Source of the DNA: Sipunculus nudus
Lineage: Eukaryota; Annelida; Sipuncula; Golfingiida; Sipunculidae
NCBI GenBank assembly: GCA_026874595.1
Contig: CM049311.1
Coordinates: 57,806,453 to 57,870,452, forward strand
Reading direction: 5' to 3'
DNA length: 64,000 bases
The notes below the pieces were generated by a model. The model worked only from the letters and a program-made list of their open reading frames with translations, was not told where the DNA came from and did not search any database. Of the stretch, positions 11,953 through 23,333 are shown piece after piece (positions within the stretch are counted from its first letter, which is position 1; each line of letters starts with the position of its first letter). Both the position numbers and the translations under genes were made by a program.

Positions 11953-14642
11953 ATGAAGGGGAACTTCAGATATTTGAGAAGATATACTTTATTTTGTGCT
12001 TCAATCCTTTTGGTGACCGTGTGGGTTTTTACAAGCAGTAAGTAAGTTATTTCACTAAAACTGTTCAAGAGAAGATGCCGACCAGATAAATTTATTCATT
12101 GCCTGCATGCAGTGTATGTTCCTTCACAATGAAAGTTGATTCTTTGTACTGGTCGAGTCAGGCTGCCTGATGCATGACCTTTCTTACGCTTATTAATAAC
12201 AGGTCGAATTTATGTTCCCTCTGCGCTCCCACCATATCATCGAAGGAAGCGGTAATTGGCGTCTACATTTATCACAAAATACCTCAGTCTTCTTCGTAAA
12301 TTTTGGGATATAATGGAGGAGGGGGTGAGGGGATGCTGATTTCCAAGTAAGCTCTCAATAGCATTTGCCAGTGGTATAACTTTAGCAAACATGTTTGAAA
12401 GCATCGGACAGGACTGGTCGGCCACCTCCGAACTCACAGCTACCGATAAACCAATAATAATCGGAATGTCGAGGTCATCTTTGCCCGCGATGGGTACGAA
12501 CAACAACAAAATTTATATTAAAGGTTTTGAAACTATCGCCCGAAAATAAAAGGAGGGAAGACAAGCTATCCAAAATCTTCAGTCAATTTTTTTAGCAATC
12601 CATGCATCCCTTATTGAGATATTTAAGTTTTGTGTGATTTTTACCAAATATTTAAATATTCAAGGTCAAGGCCACTCTCATAGGAAAGGTCGAGGCCCAA
12701 AATTTAATATATGTCATCCCATAACCCATATCTCTGTATATGCATTATATGAAAGAAATCTGCCTTAGTTTTGTTCTACTTTTGATGCTCACAGTACTGT
12801 AAAATGGCAATGATAGGGAATTAAAAGGCGCGAAAACAAGAAAAGGATAATAGGTGGCGCCACCAGTTTCCGGTACATGACAACGCTATCCAACATCTTT
12901 GGTCAATTTGATTTTGGATCAATCCATGCAAGATGTCTTGAGATATGTAAGAATATGTGTTATTTTCCCAAAAAATTGACTTATTCAAGGTCAAGGTCAC
13001 TCTCCTAGTAAAGGTCATGACCCCCTTTTAAATAAGCTTCGTCCTCTCACCCATATCTATGCATATGTCACGATTGGTAAAGATCAGTGAAATATTTTTT
13101 GAGTTATCGCGCAGACAAGATTTTTCTGCTGAGGTCGCGGCGGGACCGACATTAACCCATGATATCCCCTCGACTTTGTCAAGGATTACAATAATTGGAG
13201 GAAATATTTTTAAACCGGGGTAATTCTAAGTGAATGGACGTATATTCAAAATCGAGCCTAGATTTAACCAATAAATTAGGGGTATCAAGAGGGGCAGCCT
13301 GGGTCACATAAGTTGAATTTGTATACGATGCCAGAGGGAAATGATGAAAAAAATTAAAAAAAGAATCGTGTATTTTACAGCACACCAAACATAAACCTTC
13401 ATTTTTATTGACATACAGATAAAGGTTCCCGAATGGCAGATTCACTGGAGACGTTACGTTTTCTGGCGAAGACAGGAGGTAAGTGAGGCACAGCGGGAAT
13501 TTTCTAATATAATGCGCTTTTTTATTTTGATTTGATTTGAATTTCCCCCCATTTTTTGTGCAGTTCCCCTGAAAGACTGCATAAAATAGGCCTTTGTGCA
13601 TCACGAGAGAGCGAGCGAATCGTTCAAGTAAATAAGTAAAAATACATATAGGTAAAGAGACTTGTCTGCAGTTTTAGAAAACTAATAACTCCTCACAGTG
13701 CAATTACAAATCGCAATGCTTTCATGTATTGTGCTTTTTTTGACTCTAGACGACGTCAGTCATGTTGTTATGTTTACGTCATTTCCAGTGCCCCCTTGCG
13801 GAGAAGTGTGCAGTTATACTGGAGCGAGCGGTCCGGGAAAGTTCTATCCATTTATACAAAAACCCGTCAATTGTCGAAACATCCTCGGTAGAATGATAAA
13901 CCCCGAAAGAGATGGTCTGTACCCGCCACCAGCAGACCCGCCACCGGAGCTGATACCGGAATACCTACAGAAGAACGAGTGTGATCTAATACACGTGTAT
14001 AATAACGGTCTCAGACACCCAGAGAAATACGCCAACTACTCACACCAGACCATACTGGACCTCCTGAAGAAAGTCAGATCTGGTGAAAACATCAACACAT
14101 ACAACGACAATGGCACCGTTATGGATGTGCTTAAAAAGTACAGCAGCTTTTTCATGGCTAAAACCGGGCTTGTCATAGGAACAAAAGAACCCTGGCTGGA
14201 GGTTATGTTACTGCACCATCACGTCGAGAAGATCGTGACGTCAGAGTATGCAGAACTACACGTGGACCATCCCAGAATTAGTACTATACACCCGACGCAG
14301 CTGGCTGCCACATTTCTGGCTGGGAAGGCTGAACCTTTCCACTTTGCGGCCAGTTATTCCTCCATAGAACACAGCGGTTTGGGCCGGTACGGTGACCCTC
14401 TGAATCCGTACGGTGACATGGAAGCCATGGCGCAGGTGTGGTGCATGGTGCGCCCTGGCGGACTGTTTTTTCTTGGCGTTCCATTTGCTAGGAACGTGAA
14501 CAAGTGCCACATTGTTTTCAATGTCCACAGGCTGTACGGCTATCCACGGCTTCCTCACTTGACCGCCAACTGGGAAGTACTTGACATATTTTATGGAATG
14601 AATGCACCTGTTCTCGTCTTGCGTAAACCGAACATTTATTAA
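11953..14642 (+). CDS. DUF268 family protein, type II membrane anchored (325 aa)
   Basis: Two exons: 11953-12037 and 13750-14642. The first has ATG in CCATGA, donor CA|GTAAGT, and ends in phase 1. The second starts after TTTTTTGACTCTAG and restores the frame exactly. Exon 1 encodes a short basic N-terminus (KGNFRYLRRY) and a hydrophobic helix at about residues 11-27 (LFCASILLVTVWVF), a signal-anchor typical of type II Golgi or ER proteins. Exon 2 carries the conserved domain: CGEVCSYTGASGP, VIGTKEPWLEVMLL with VEKIVTSEYAEL, then YSSIEHSGLGRYGDPLNPYGD and VRPGGLFFLGVPF. I recognise these as DUF268 (first described in Caenorhabditis). The TSEYAE and RPGGLFFLGVP blocks resemble a Rossmann-type methyltransferase fold. 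Enzyme activity is not established. The ATG at 13698 is a read-through artefact of intron sequence. Confidence 0.8.
12540..13160 (+). repeat. Diverged ~325-bp tandem dimer in the DUF268 intron
   Basis: Two units (about 12555-12860 and 12885-13130) share 'GCTATCCAACATCTTTGGTC' type starts, AATCCATGCA, TATTCAAGGTCAAGG and ACTCTCxTAGxAAAGGTC blocks. The GGTGGCGCCACC motif lies between them (12853). This is a dispersed repeat in intron 1. The rest of the intron (13160-13749) shows no gene. Confidence 0.7.
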
Positions 14643-17100
14643 ACTTAATCTCTGCTAAATATGGCATGCAACAGTGTCTCCTCGACCAATACTTTGGTAC
14701 CTGTAAACTAGAATCATACATTGAAGATGAAATCGTCACACAAATTGTTCAACAGGTATCTCATGTCATTAATACGAGTGTGTCAGTCTGCTGTATATCA
14801 CCTGTTTTTACACAGTGTTCCAACCTTCGCACAGGATCATAATCTATTGAAGCAATTATAGCAAACTGCAAGCGATTGTTGACCAAGAACTGTACTTGAG
14901 CGGCCTTATCTGACATTGGCCGAGTTTGCTGGGGCAACCACAGTATACAGCCCTGGCGGACCACTTGGACCCGGACGTCACCTGGTCACCCCAGAATCGC
15001 GCCCATGTAGTTCCCTAGGTTTCACGAATTAAAAAAAAATATTTTTTTTTATAACTGTTATATTTGGCATTAAAGTTGTCAAATGTTGCATGCTCTCTAT
15101 TTGGACCTTTCACTGATTTATTGGAAAATATCTCCCAGGAGCCGCAACTCGATTTCGCCGTACCAGCATGTTTAGCGCACGGCCGTTTGCTGGAGGTTTT
15201 TTCTTTGATGTTCATAGACAGACCTGTGCGTAGAAGGAAAGTGTTCAACAGGTGTTCCCTGTCATTAACATATGTATGCAGTCTGTTGTACATCACCTTT
15301 ATCTGTATCTAACAGAAAAATAACACAACAGTTAAAGAATCTTTTTTAAAGCTGAAATAAATCATTCAGTATTTTGGTGGCTCATTAATGAAACAATATT
15401 TTGGTAAAATGACGTCATTAATAACTCAACAATAGTATAATAAATAATTTCTATGTAGTCCAGCTCCACCTTGAAATATACAGTTTCTGTGCGGTGCATG
15501 TATAGTTATATATCCATTCGGTCGATATAACATGAAAACGAACGTATTTACTTTGGCAGAATTACTTTCATCAACGTAAAACGTAATAACACCAAACTTT
15601 GTTTCTCACCAGTTTCTCATCAGTTATTTAGCGTGAGTATCGAGAATAAACAAAAGGATTCACAAAACTTCTTATCAGAACTTAAAGAAAACTCGATCAT
15701 ACTGAAAATAGATTTAACAGGTAAGGGTTGAACAGCATAAATGAAATAAAGTCGATATATATAATATCTATTCTTTCTTTAATTCTTTATTCAACGGCAA
15801 TCACTATGTGAGCTCAGGCGCCAGCACGCGCGCGTGTGGGTGCGTGCAAGTCATCCCTAACCCCCCCCCCCCCCCCCCGGAAAAAAAAATGGACGTCACT
15901 GTGCAGAATCCCCTGTTGTTACGGGTAAATTCTTGTTATGCGGAGTTTGCGCATGTTCTTAACGCATATCCCTATGACATCTTAGGATATATCGTAATAT
16001 CCATTTAACGGCGATATTTTCAATCAATCGCGTCCCGAAAATAATAATCGACGGGTTATAATATTTACGTGCTGTTTTGGGCTTTTGTCTGCCGAGTTTG
16101 ATAATGTTTTAAATGAAGTCGGCCTTTGAATTGAAGCCTGTTTGGTTAAGACGCCGGATCAAATCAGGGCCTGAAACGCCCGAGTGTCTGGTCAAGGAAT
16201 AGGATAAGCCAATTTGACAGACATGAATTATCGTTCAAGTCAAGCAAACTTTTTCCAAATCTCATTATATCATCATATAACACAATTGCCTATGATAAAA
16301 AAAATATTAATATAGATTTTACATTAAATGAAAGTAAATTCCGAGAGGAGAGACTTTTTGTCTATTATTTTTCCACAAAAACCATAAAGTTGTGTGATTT
16401 GTTACAAAACTTATGGCACATCTGTGAACACCGTCAACTCGGCAGTAACGTCTCACACAGGGAAATCCCCTGTGACTAAAAATTCAGGATCTCATCAAAA
16501 GCTTAACATTCCTGATACTGTCGGCCCCAAAATTTCAGGGAAGAATAAAACAGCATTCACTGCTAGACTTTAGTAATTTCTTAAGTTTGCCTGTGACGTC
16601 ACACTTTGTACCAGCTAATCACATCAGGGCTCAGTCTCTGTTTTGGATGAACCTACATGCCGCATTCGGAACTCATCGGCGAATCCGTTGGCTTCTAGCC
16701 ACAAATGTACATATGAGCCGCCATGGAAAGTAATCCTACATGGTAAAGGTTTATGGCAGGTGTGTCGCACCTCTGTTGTGCGCTTTACAAGAGCATGGAA
16801 TGTATTTTGTGTACAAATACTGACAATCCTCACATATTGTACCTTTAAAGCTTTACAACCACACCGATCCAAGAAATTTAACAGAGGAGAAATCCCATGT
16901 ATACTGATCTAGACCGCTCGAGGATACAGTTCACGCGCCAGGAATCCACTCTTAGTTGGCGAAATTTGACGCATTTGTTTTAAACTGAACTTTACAGTTA
17001 AATTACTGTTGGAACCTGGTAAAAGTTGATGTTTAGCAACATATCAAGCCCACATAATTCAAATTATTATGCAAATCAATCTTTTCTTTTCGAGACTGAT
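14643..17100. other. Intergenic, no gene recognised
   Basis: Holds the 3' flank of the DUF268 gene, a diverged direct repeat (about 14740-14820 and 15240-15310, both TTCAACAGGT...TGTCATTAA...CAGTCTG...ACATCACCT-like), a C run at 15860-15878 and otherwise unique AT-rich sequence. ORFs here show no family motif. Confidence 0.5.
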
Positions 17101-17990
17101 CTTTAAGGCCTACTACCTATATCGTAAGCGTTGTTTGTTTTGACCTCGTATCCTGAATCGCTACACCAGAGGGGAGCACTGTATTTTTGATCAATCAGAT
17201 GTGACCCTGTGCTGGGAAACACAACCTCTGTGATTGGCTGAAATTATCACATGATTAATAAATAGCAAATAAAAATGCTGTTGGCAAAATCTTTTAAGGG
17301 GTTTAAGAGGCCACTGTGTATGAGCTAGACCACAAACTGATTCTATAAACATTTGTGGTCCTCTTGACGAGCAGTAAACAATGCCCAATATGCGACACAC
17401 AACTGATGTGACAAGAAATCTACATAAATATCTTCAAGCAAAACGGTTTACTATCAACGCAAGGAATACACGGAGCCAATGTTGTTCATTTCGTTTTGAG
17501 TGAAAGCCCATCGCCCCGACAACCGTTTGAACAGGCCGCAGAGAGAATGGCCGTCACGTGGTGTGCACACGTCCTTGTTCACAAAGGATGCCCTGCTGGT
17601 GAGCTGTAATTCAAACGAAATGTAACACCAAGGCTCCATGAACACCTCGCTAGCTGGTTCCAGTTTTGCTGACAACGGATACATTGCTACGCTAACATAG
17701 TCGTAATGTTATAATCGAATCGGTCGATGATGCGAGAATGCAGAGGGAGCAATTGAAATTCGACTGTTCTTTACTAAGCGTAACCATAACACTGTCATCA
17801 AACGGCGCTTGAAGCGCAGCTCTGGGCGGAGCCATGTTGTCTGTCGAGTGTTTGTTAACTGGTATTTGGTTGGCTGTTAGTCACATCCACACAATGTGTT
17901 TTTCAGCGGACTGACCTACCTCCTGGTGTCTAAATGTATCATAAACGGTCAAACCAGGCAGCGGGAAAATCAGAAGCTTCTTTGAAAGAA
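17100..17990 (-). repeat. Interspersed repeat R1, copy 1 (inverted)
   Basis: Inverse orientation copy of sequence at 47.9-48.7 and 57.65-58.05 kb. Shared blocks are CCTACTACCTATATCGTAAG, ACCTCGTATCCTGAAT, CAGAGGGGAGCACTGTATTT, CCGTTTGAACAGGC-like and CATAAACGGTCAAA. There is no ORF common to the copies, so this is probably a non-autonomous mobile element whose ends I could not define. Confidence 0.7.
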
Positions 17991-19299
17991 CAATATATCC
18001 GTGAGTGTACCTATGACCGTCCTATATACAAATGTTCATCCGTGATAGGTCATTCATGCGACCGCCGTGGGTTTGTCTTAAGCCTAAATCACATACATCG
18101 CACAATACATATACGACAGGTCTGAGACAGAAAATTGGTAAAAAATTTCTTTTGTATTACGACCGTAGGAACCTCATACGACTGTCTTAGGAAGAACGTA
18201 TACGATTAGACTTAGACAGCCTGACCAATTTTCCCACGAATACCGTGCAACATAAAGCCCTGCTAAAATGGTACGAGAGTCAAATTCGTAGGTTGATTGT
18301 GACTTTAGGCTTAACCTGTAGCATATTATTTTCAGTGGAGCCCCTGTGATATCCTCTTTTCCATTAAGCGAAAGGCGTTTTATCAAAGATCGAGTTTCAA
18401 TAAGTGTAAAAATAGTATAGAATTATTTTCAAAATGCCTTCATCGTCTTAATATATTTCCCGACCTCACGCGTTTGCATACTTTCAAAACCTCAATAAAA
18501 GCTGAAGCCACTTGTATCAAATTTTACAGGCATATACACCTTATGACTGGTATGTTGATATGACCAGTAGGGGTCAACCTTTTGTTGATCCTTCTGTAAG
18601 TCCTTTTCCAATTTGTTTTTTTTTTTTTTTGTCTTTTTACTTTTTTGTCATATCTGGCAAAGGTTTACTAGAGTCACTAGACAGACCGCTGAAATGCAAA
18701 ATCTACCTCCTTTTGATACCAATCTTATCCCATTCCTGTTATATAGACCTCCTATATTTTAAAAGAAGGCAAAAGATCCAGACGAATCGTCATAGAATGG
18801 TAACATAGTATGGTAAGGTAACGGTTAACCAATCGTGGTAAATCTTACCCAGGAACCCAAAATAAATTAACGTGTTGTTTCATATTAAAGCGTATTGAAC
18901 CGTAAAAAAAGCGTCAAATGGGAAAAAATAAGTAATACGTTCCACGATTATGAGGATCTTCTACGATTCTTGGTTCGTATTTGAACGCTATATCCAAAAC
19001 CCAAAATTTTTTAACGATTCATTTGCGATTCCCTAAAACGGTTTGCTGCTACAGAAACTATCTTGGGTCCCACAGTAGTTTACTACGACTGAAGATTCGG
19101 GAAACTCTTACATAAACATTGCTATAATATGTGCATTATCTCACGCCATCAGTTCATTTTGGCTGAATACAAAATTTCCTGACAAAAATTTCTAGCCCAA
19201 GCCCAAAACAAAATAAATTGTAGGCTGCATGTGGATTGATTTTTTAACGCTGTGATATTTGGGAATCGCACCGTATTAAGCTAACCATGTTAACTCCGA

Positions 19300-20500
19300 T
19301 ATCCATTTTTAGCTAAGTAAAGCTAACTGTAAGTCATTTGATCTATAGCGATGACACTTTATCCGTCCGGCCGTCCGGTCTCCGGACTTCCGTCCGTTAA
19401 AAGGGCACAGATCGCAACCGTTAGACCTAGAAACTTCTAACTGAACATCCAGGGAGGTCAGGCGGGGTACATTTGTTTTAATTGTATCCATTAGGCCTAG
19501 AATCTTCTAACACAAGATTCAGGGAGGTCCTAGGCAAATGTCCTTGGAAACCTGAAATTAGGTCATGGTGACCTATATTCTGTGACCTATAGGAAAAAGG
19601 TGTCATATGAGCACCCTGAATGCCAGATCGGCACAAATTGTATCTGTTAGGTCTGGAATCTTCTAATACAATATCCAGGGATGTTCTTGAAAAATCTACT
19701 TGGAAATCTTGAATAAGGTCATAGTGAGCTATATTTAGCAACCTAAGAACCGAAAACATGATTATAAACACCCGGGCAGTCACATTGGGCACAAATTGTA
19801 TCCATTGGGCCTAGAATCTTCTAACAAAACATTCAGGGAGGTCCAAGGCAATGTCCTTGGAAACATGAAATAAGGTCACTGTGACCTATTTTCTGTGACC
19901 TACAGGAAAAGATGTCGTATATGTCAGATGTCAACCACACAGACGGGGCATTAAATTACATCCTTTAGGCCTAGAATCTTCTAACATAACATTCAGGAAG
20001 GTCCTAGACAAATGTCCTTGGACACATAAAATTAGGTCACTTTGTCCTATATTCTGTGACCTATCAGAAAAAGATATCATATAGGCACCCTGAATGTCAG
20101 ATTTGAACAAATTAGCAACATCCAGGAGGTTCCAGGCAAATCACTTTGGAAACCTGAAATTAGGTCATGGTGATCTATATTCTGTATTCTACGGCCCGAA
20201 AACATGGTTTTGAGCACAAAGACGGGGCACATATTTTTTATCCATTTGGCCTTGAATCCTCTTACGCAACATGTAGGGAAGTCCTTGGCAAATCTCCTTG
20301 GAAACATGAAATATGCTCATGGTGACCGATATTCTACAAGCTAAGGACCAGTAATGTAATTTTTAGCACTTAGACAGGGTACAAATTACATATATTTTCT
20401 TAAAGCTTCTGTTGTAAAATCCAGGAAGGTCCTTGGCAAGTCTCCTTTAAATCGTGAAATTATGTCACTTAATTCTTATAATACAGTCCTATATGGCACA
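19300..20500 (+). repeat. ERE-like repeat family, tandem units (copy A)
   Basis: Units of roughly 150 bp built from GGCCTAGAATCTTCTAAC, CAGGGAGGTCCTAGGCAAAT, CCTTGGAAAC, then AGGTCATGGTGACCTATATTCTG and GGGCACAAATTGTATCC. Perfect palindromes AGGTCANNNTGACCT lie at 19560-19574 and 19873-19887. Further diverged units continue at 20850-21300. ORFs in this block are repeat shadows. Confidence 0.8.
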
Positions 20501-20639
20501 AATTGTATCCTTAAGCCTAAACCTGCAACAGGTCGAGGAGTAATTTAGTTAATTATTAGTTTTTCATTTTTTATCACCATTGATAATGTTCAATGATCAT
20601 TTTATAATGCATGTATTGGCTTCTTTTTTGGGGTGTAAA

Positions 20640-20795
20640 TGGTTTACTTTCCTTCACCAGGGGGCCCCACTATCACAATTAAAGGGGTAAAAGCTACAAT
20701 TGTGCACACAGATACCGCCTGTAGTGATAATTGTAATTTACTGGATCTTGCCATGGCAGCAACAGGGCAGCTGGACATTGGGTCAACAGAGTAAC
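20640..20795 (+). other. Exon-like segment conserved in both duplication copies
   Basis: TTTACTTTCCTTCACCAG is a good 3' splice-site look-alike. The sequence after it reads open as KGVKATIVHTDTACSDNC... and ends TGQLDIGSTE followed by TAA. The counterpart at 33925-34068 reads KAKIEHTDTTCSDNC ... TGQLDIGSTE, with several silent or conservative changes and a short indel before the open part. I do not recognise the peptide. It sits inside ERE-family repeats, so it may be a transposon fragment rather than an exon. Confidence 0.3.
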
Positions 20796-21299
20796 AGTAT
20801 AGGGGTAGCTATTACTCGGGGTATGATTATGTAATATCAGAATCTAACAAAATTATAGGGACCTAAGCAGGTCTACCTTAAGCCCTAAAATCTTCTAACA
20901 CAACATCCATTGAGATTTTGGCAAACCCACTGGAAACCTGCTCGTTACAGACCAAAAACATGATTTAAGCAGATTTGTATAACCTGTATGCATAAGGCCT
21001 CGGTTCTAGGGAAATCTCTATGAAATTTGAATTAGATCATGGTGATCTGTATTCTGCATGCATAATTTTGAGCAGTCAGGCAGGACACAAATTGTATCTT
21101 TTAGGTCTAGACTCTTCTAACATACCAGCCAAGGAAGTCCTTGGCAGATCTCCTTGGAAACCGATATCCTGCAAGCTACGGACCAGATTGTGATTCTGAG
21201 CACCCAGACAGACATCGTCCAAATTGAATCTATTTTCCTTGGAACAAATTTGTAATATCCGGGGGGGGGGGGGGGGGGTTGGCAAGTCTCCTTTGAATC

Positions 21300-22549
21300 C
21301 TGATATTAGGTCACTTTATTCTTGTAATAAATATTAAATACAAATTATTTAAAATTTTATTTTCCGTCCGTTTTACAACACAGCAACATTAGCCATGGGC
21401 AATTCACACAGACGACATGTAACATTAATAAAAGAAATGAGCACGCATCAAAGTGTTATTCGGCTGAGCGTTATCGTCCATGGGCCACTTGTTAAACAGG
21501 CACAAGAAACCGTAGCACATCGTACTCCCAACGGAGTGTACCGGTCTGTTTATCATAGGCACGATTGTCACGGTATGTCTGAGTTTGTCTATATTATGAT
21601 CATTCTAAATTTGTCCACCTGCTTATTGGTTCCATTTCGTGCCATGAAACAGAAGACCAGCCAGGCGGACGGACAGGGTACAGAGACAGACATCCAATCA
21701 TATCCATTGACATCCAGACAGGTCTCCTAAGTCTCGTTGACGCGTATATTTTGCGAATCACGATGGTAGGGGCTTGTTGTAGCCCTTTGAAAGTATAGAG
21801 ATTTATCTTTAAAAAGATGGCATGCAAAAGATCAAGTTCTTCTCAGGAATCACTGCAAGGATTCTTATGAAGTGTTATGTTCTTCATGATCTTATACAGA
21901 TTTAACTCAAATACAAGACCCGTGAAGCGCCACCTACAATTTCTTTATTTTAAACAATTATAATTGTATTTATTAGAATGACATGGAAATAATATTGTTT
22001 CACTTTTCCCATAGTTTGTATGTAATAATAAGATCGTCTCATTCAACTATATATATATCACTGTACTCCTAATAATTTTAAAGTTATAATTTAGTTTTAA
22101 GTGTTAATTTTCTATTTTCGACTTTCTGACGAGCGCTTTGATGGCTCCAGTTCTGTCTCTATGTCAAGTTCTTATAATCGACTTTCCGTCGAGCGCTTTA
22201 ATGTCATCAGCTCTGTACCTGTCTTTTATTCGAAATTTCACTACTATTTACGAGTAATGTCCGATATGTTCGGGTAAATTGCAGCTGACAGGTAACCGAC
22301 GGGCCTTAAGTGCCTTGATACCCCCCCCCCCCCCCCCGAAGAAATAAATCGTTAAGAACAGTGAAAGCGGTCGTTGAGGTTTATCATATTTTACTATTAA
22401 TCATTCGATAGAGAAGACGATACTGTATTATACCCGAGGCATTCCATGAGGCCATCATAAAATATGTTTTCCCAAACCTTTAACCCGATACCTCAAGCAT
22501 GAATATGCAATAGGCTCAACGTTTAATACTCTCTCATTTATCATTTCAA
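21300..22549. other. Non-coding 3' side of receptor A
   Basis: Homologous to 35500-36460 in copy B. Copy A carries a local duplication of the GACTTTCTGACGAGCGCTTT block (about 22120-22200), whereas copy B has it once. A 17-base C run at 22321-22337 matches shorter C runs in B. No gene seen. Confidence 0.5.
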
Positions 22550-22834
22550 ATCACATTTATTCCGTCTCTTTTTATATTTTTTCTGATTCAAACATTTTAT
22601 CTTTCTTCTGACGTTTTTTGACAATAGGCTTTCCCCGTGTAGGATTTTTATCACATGGTTTGCCTGCGTCTTCTGTAGTTTCCTCTGATGATTTATTTGA
22701 TCTGCGTGGCGCCACTGGTGGTTTTAATGTGACATTATTTTTCCGTTTAGATTGCCTCTTTACCTTACGTGCGTCATGAACATTGTGGCCGTATTCGTTC
22801 GCAAGGTTCGATGAAATGTCGTGACTAGGTAATG
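22550..22834 (-). pseudogene. Stranded tail-coding sequence of receptor A
   Basis: Downstream of the premature stop at 22835 the old frame is still readable as relatives of the copy B tail ([35 protein letters not shown]). It is now out of frame because of the deletion near 22893. It includes the PxxPxR SH3-ligand segment that B retains. Confidence 0.65.
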
Positions 22835-23265
22835 TTAACGCTTCACAGGTTGGTACAGGCGGAGGAGGGCAGCATGGATGAGTTCTCTTTTTCTCGGTAG
22901 CGTCATAATTCGACTGTCACGTGACCTAGGTACGCCCTCGTTTTCGCTGTTTACGGACAGTCTGGGCTCGGACATCAGTGATGTGAGTTTCGTATAACCT
23001 CTTTGTTCGTCCTCACCTCTTGAAGAATTGTAATATTCAGTCTCGTATTCAAACTCTTTCACAAGTACCGATTCATATGGGTAGCTGTAGGTCAGGTCCA
23101 CCATCTCTGTTAAAATGGAAAAGACATCACATATGAGGGACGTGATGCGATGCACAATGTCGAGGATATAAAGGTACTTAATAAATCTTATTAGCGGCAC
23201 ACAATTTTCTGTGTGTGTATATATAAATATTATAAAACACACACACACACAAACACACACACATA

Positions 23266-23333
<68 letters not shown>

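Noticed and set aside
13698-13749. ATG at 13698 as DUF268 start
   Set aside because: It lies in intron sequence before the CTCTAG acceptor; splicing from the 11953 exon restores the frame and adds a membrane anchor.
14256-14558. 100-aa antisense ORF
   Set aside because: Complement of the DUF268 coding exon; no independent motif.
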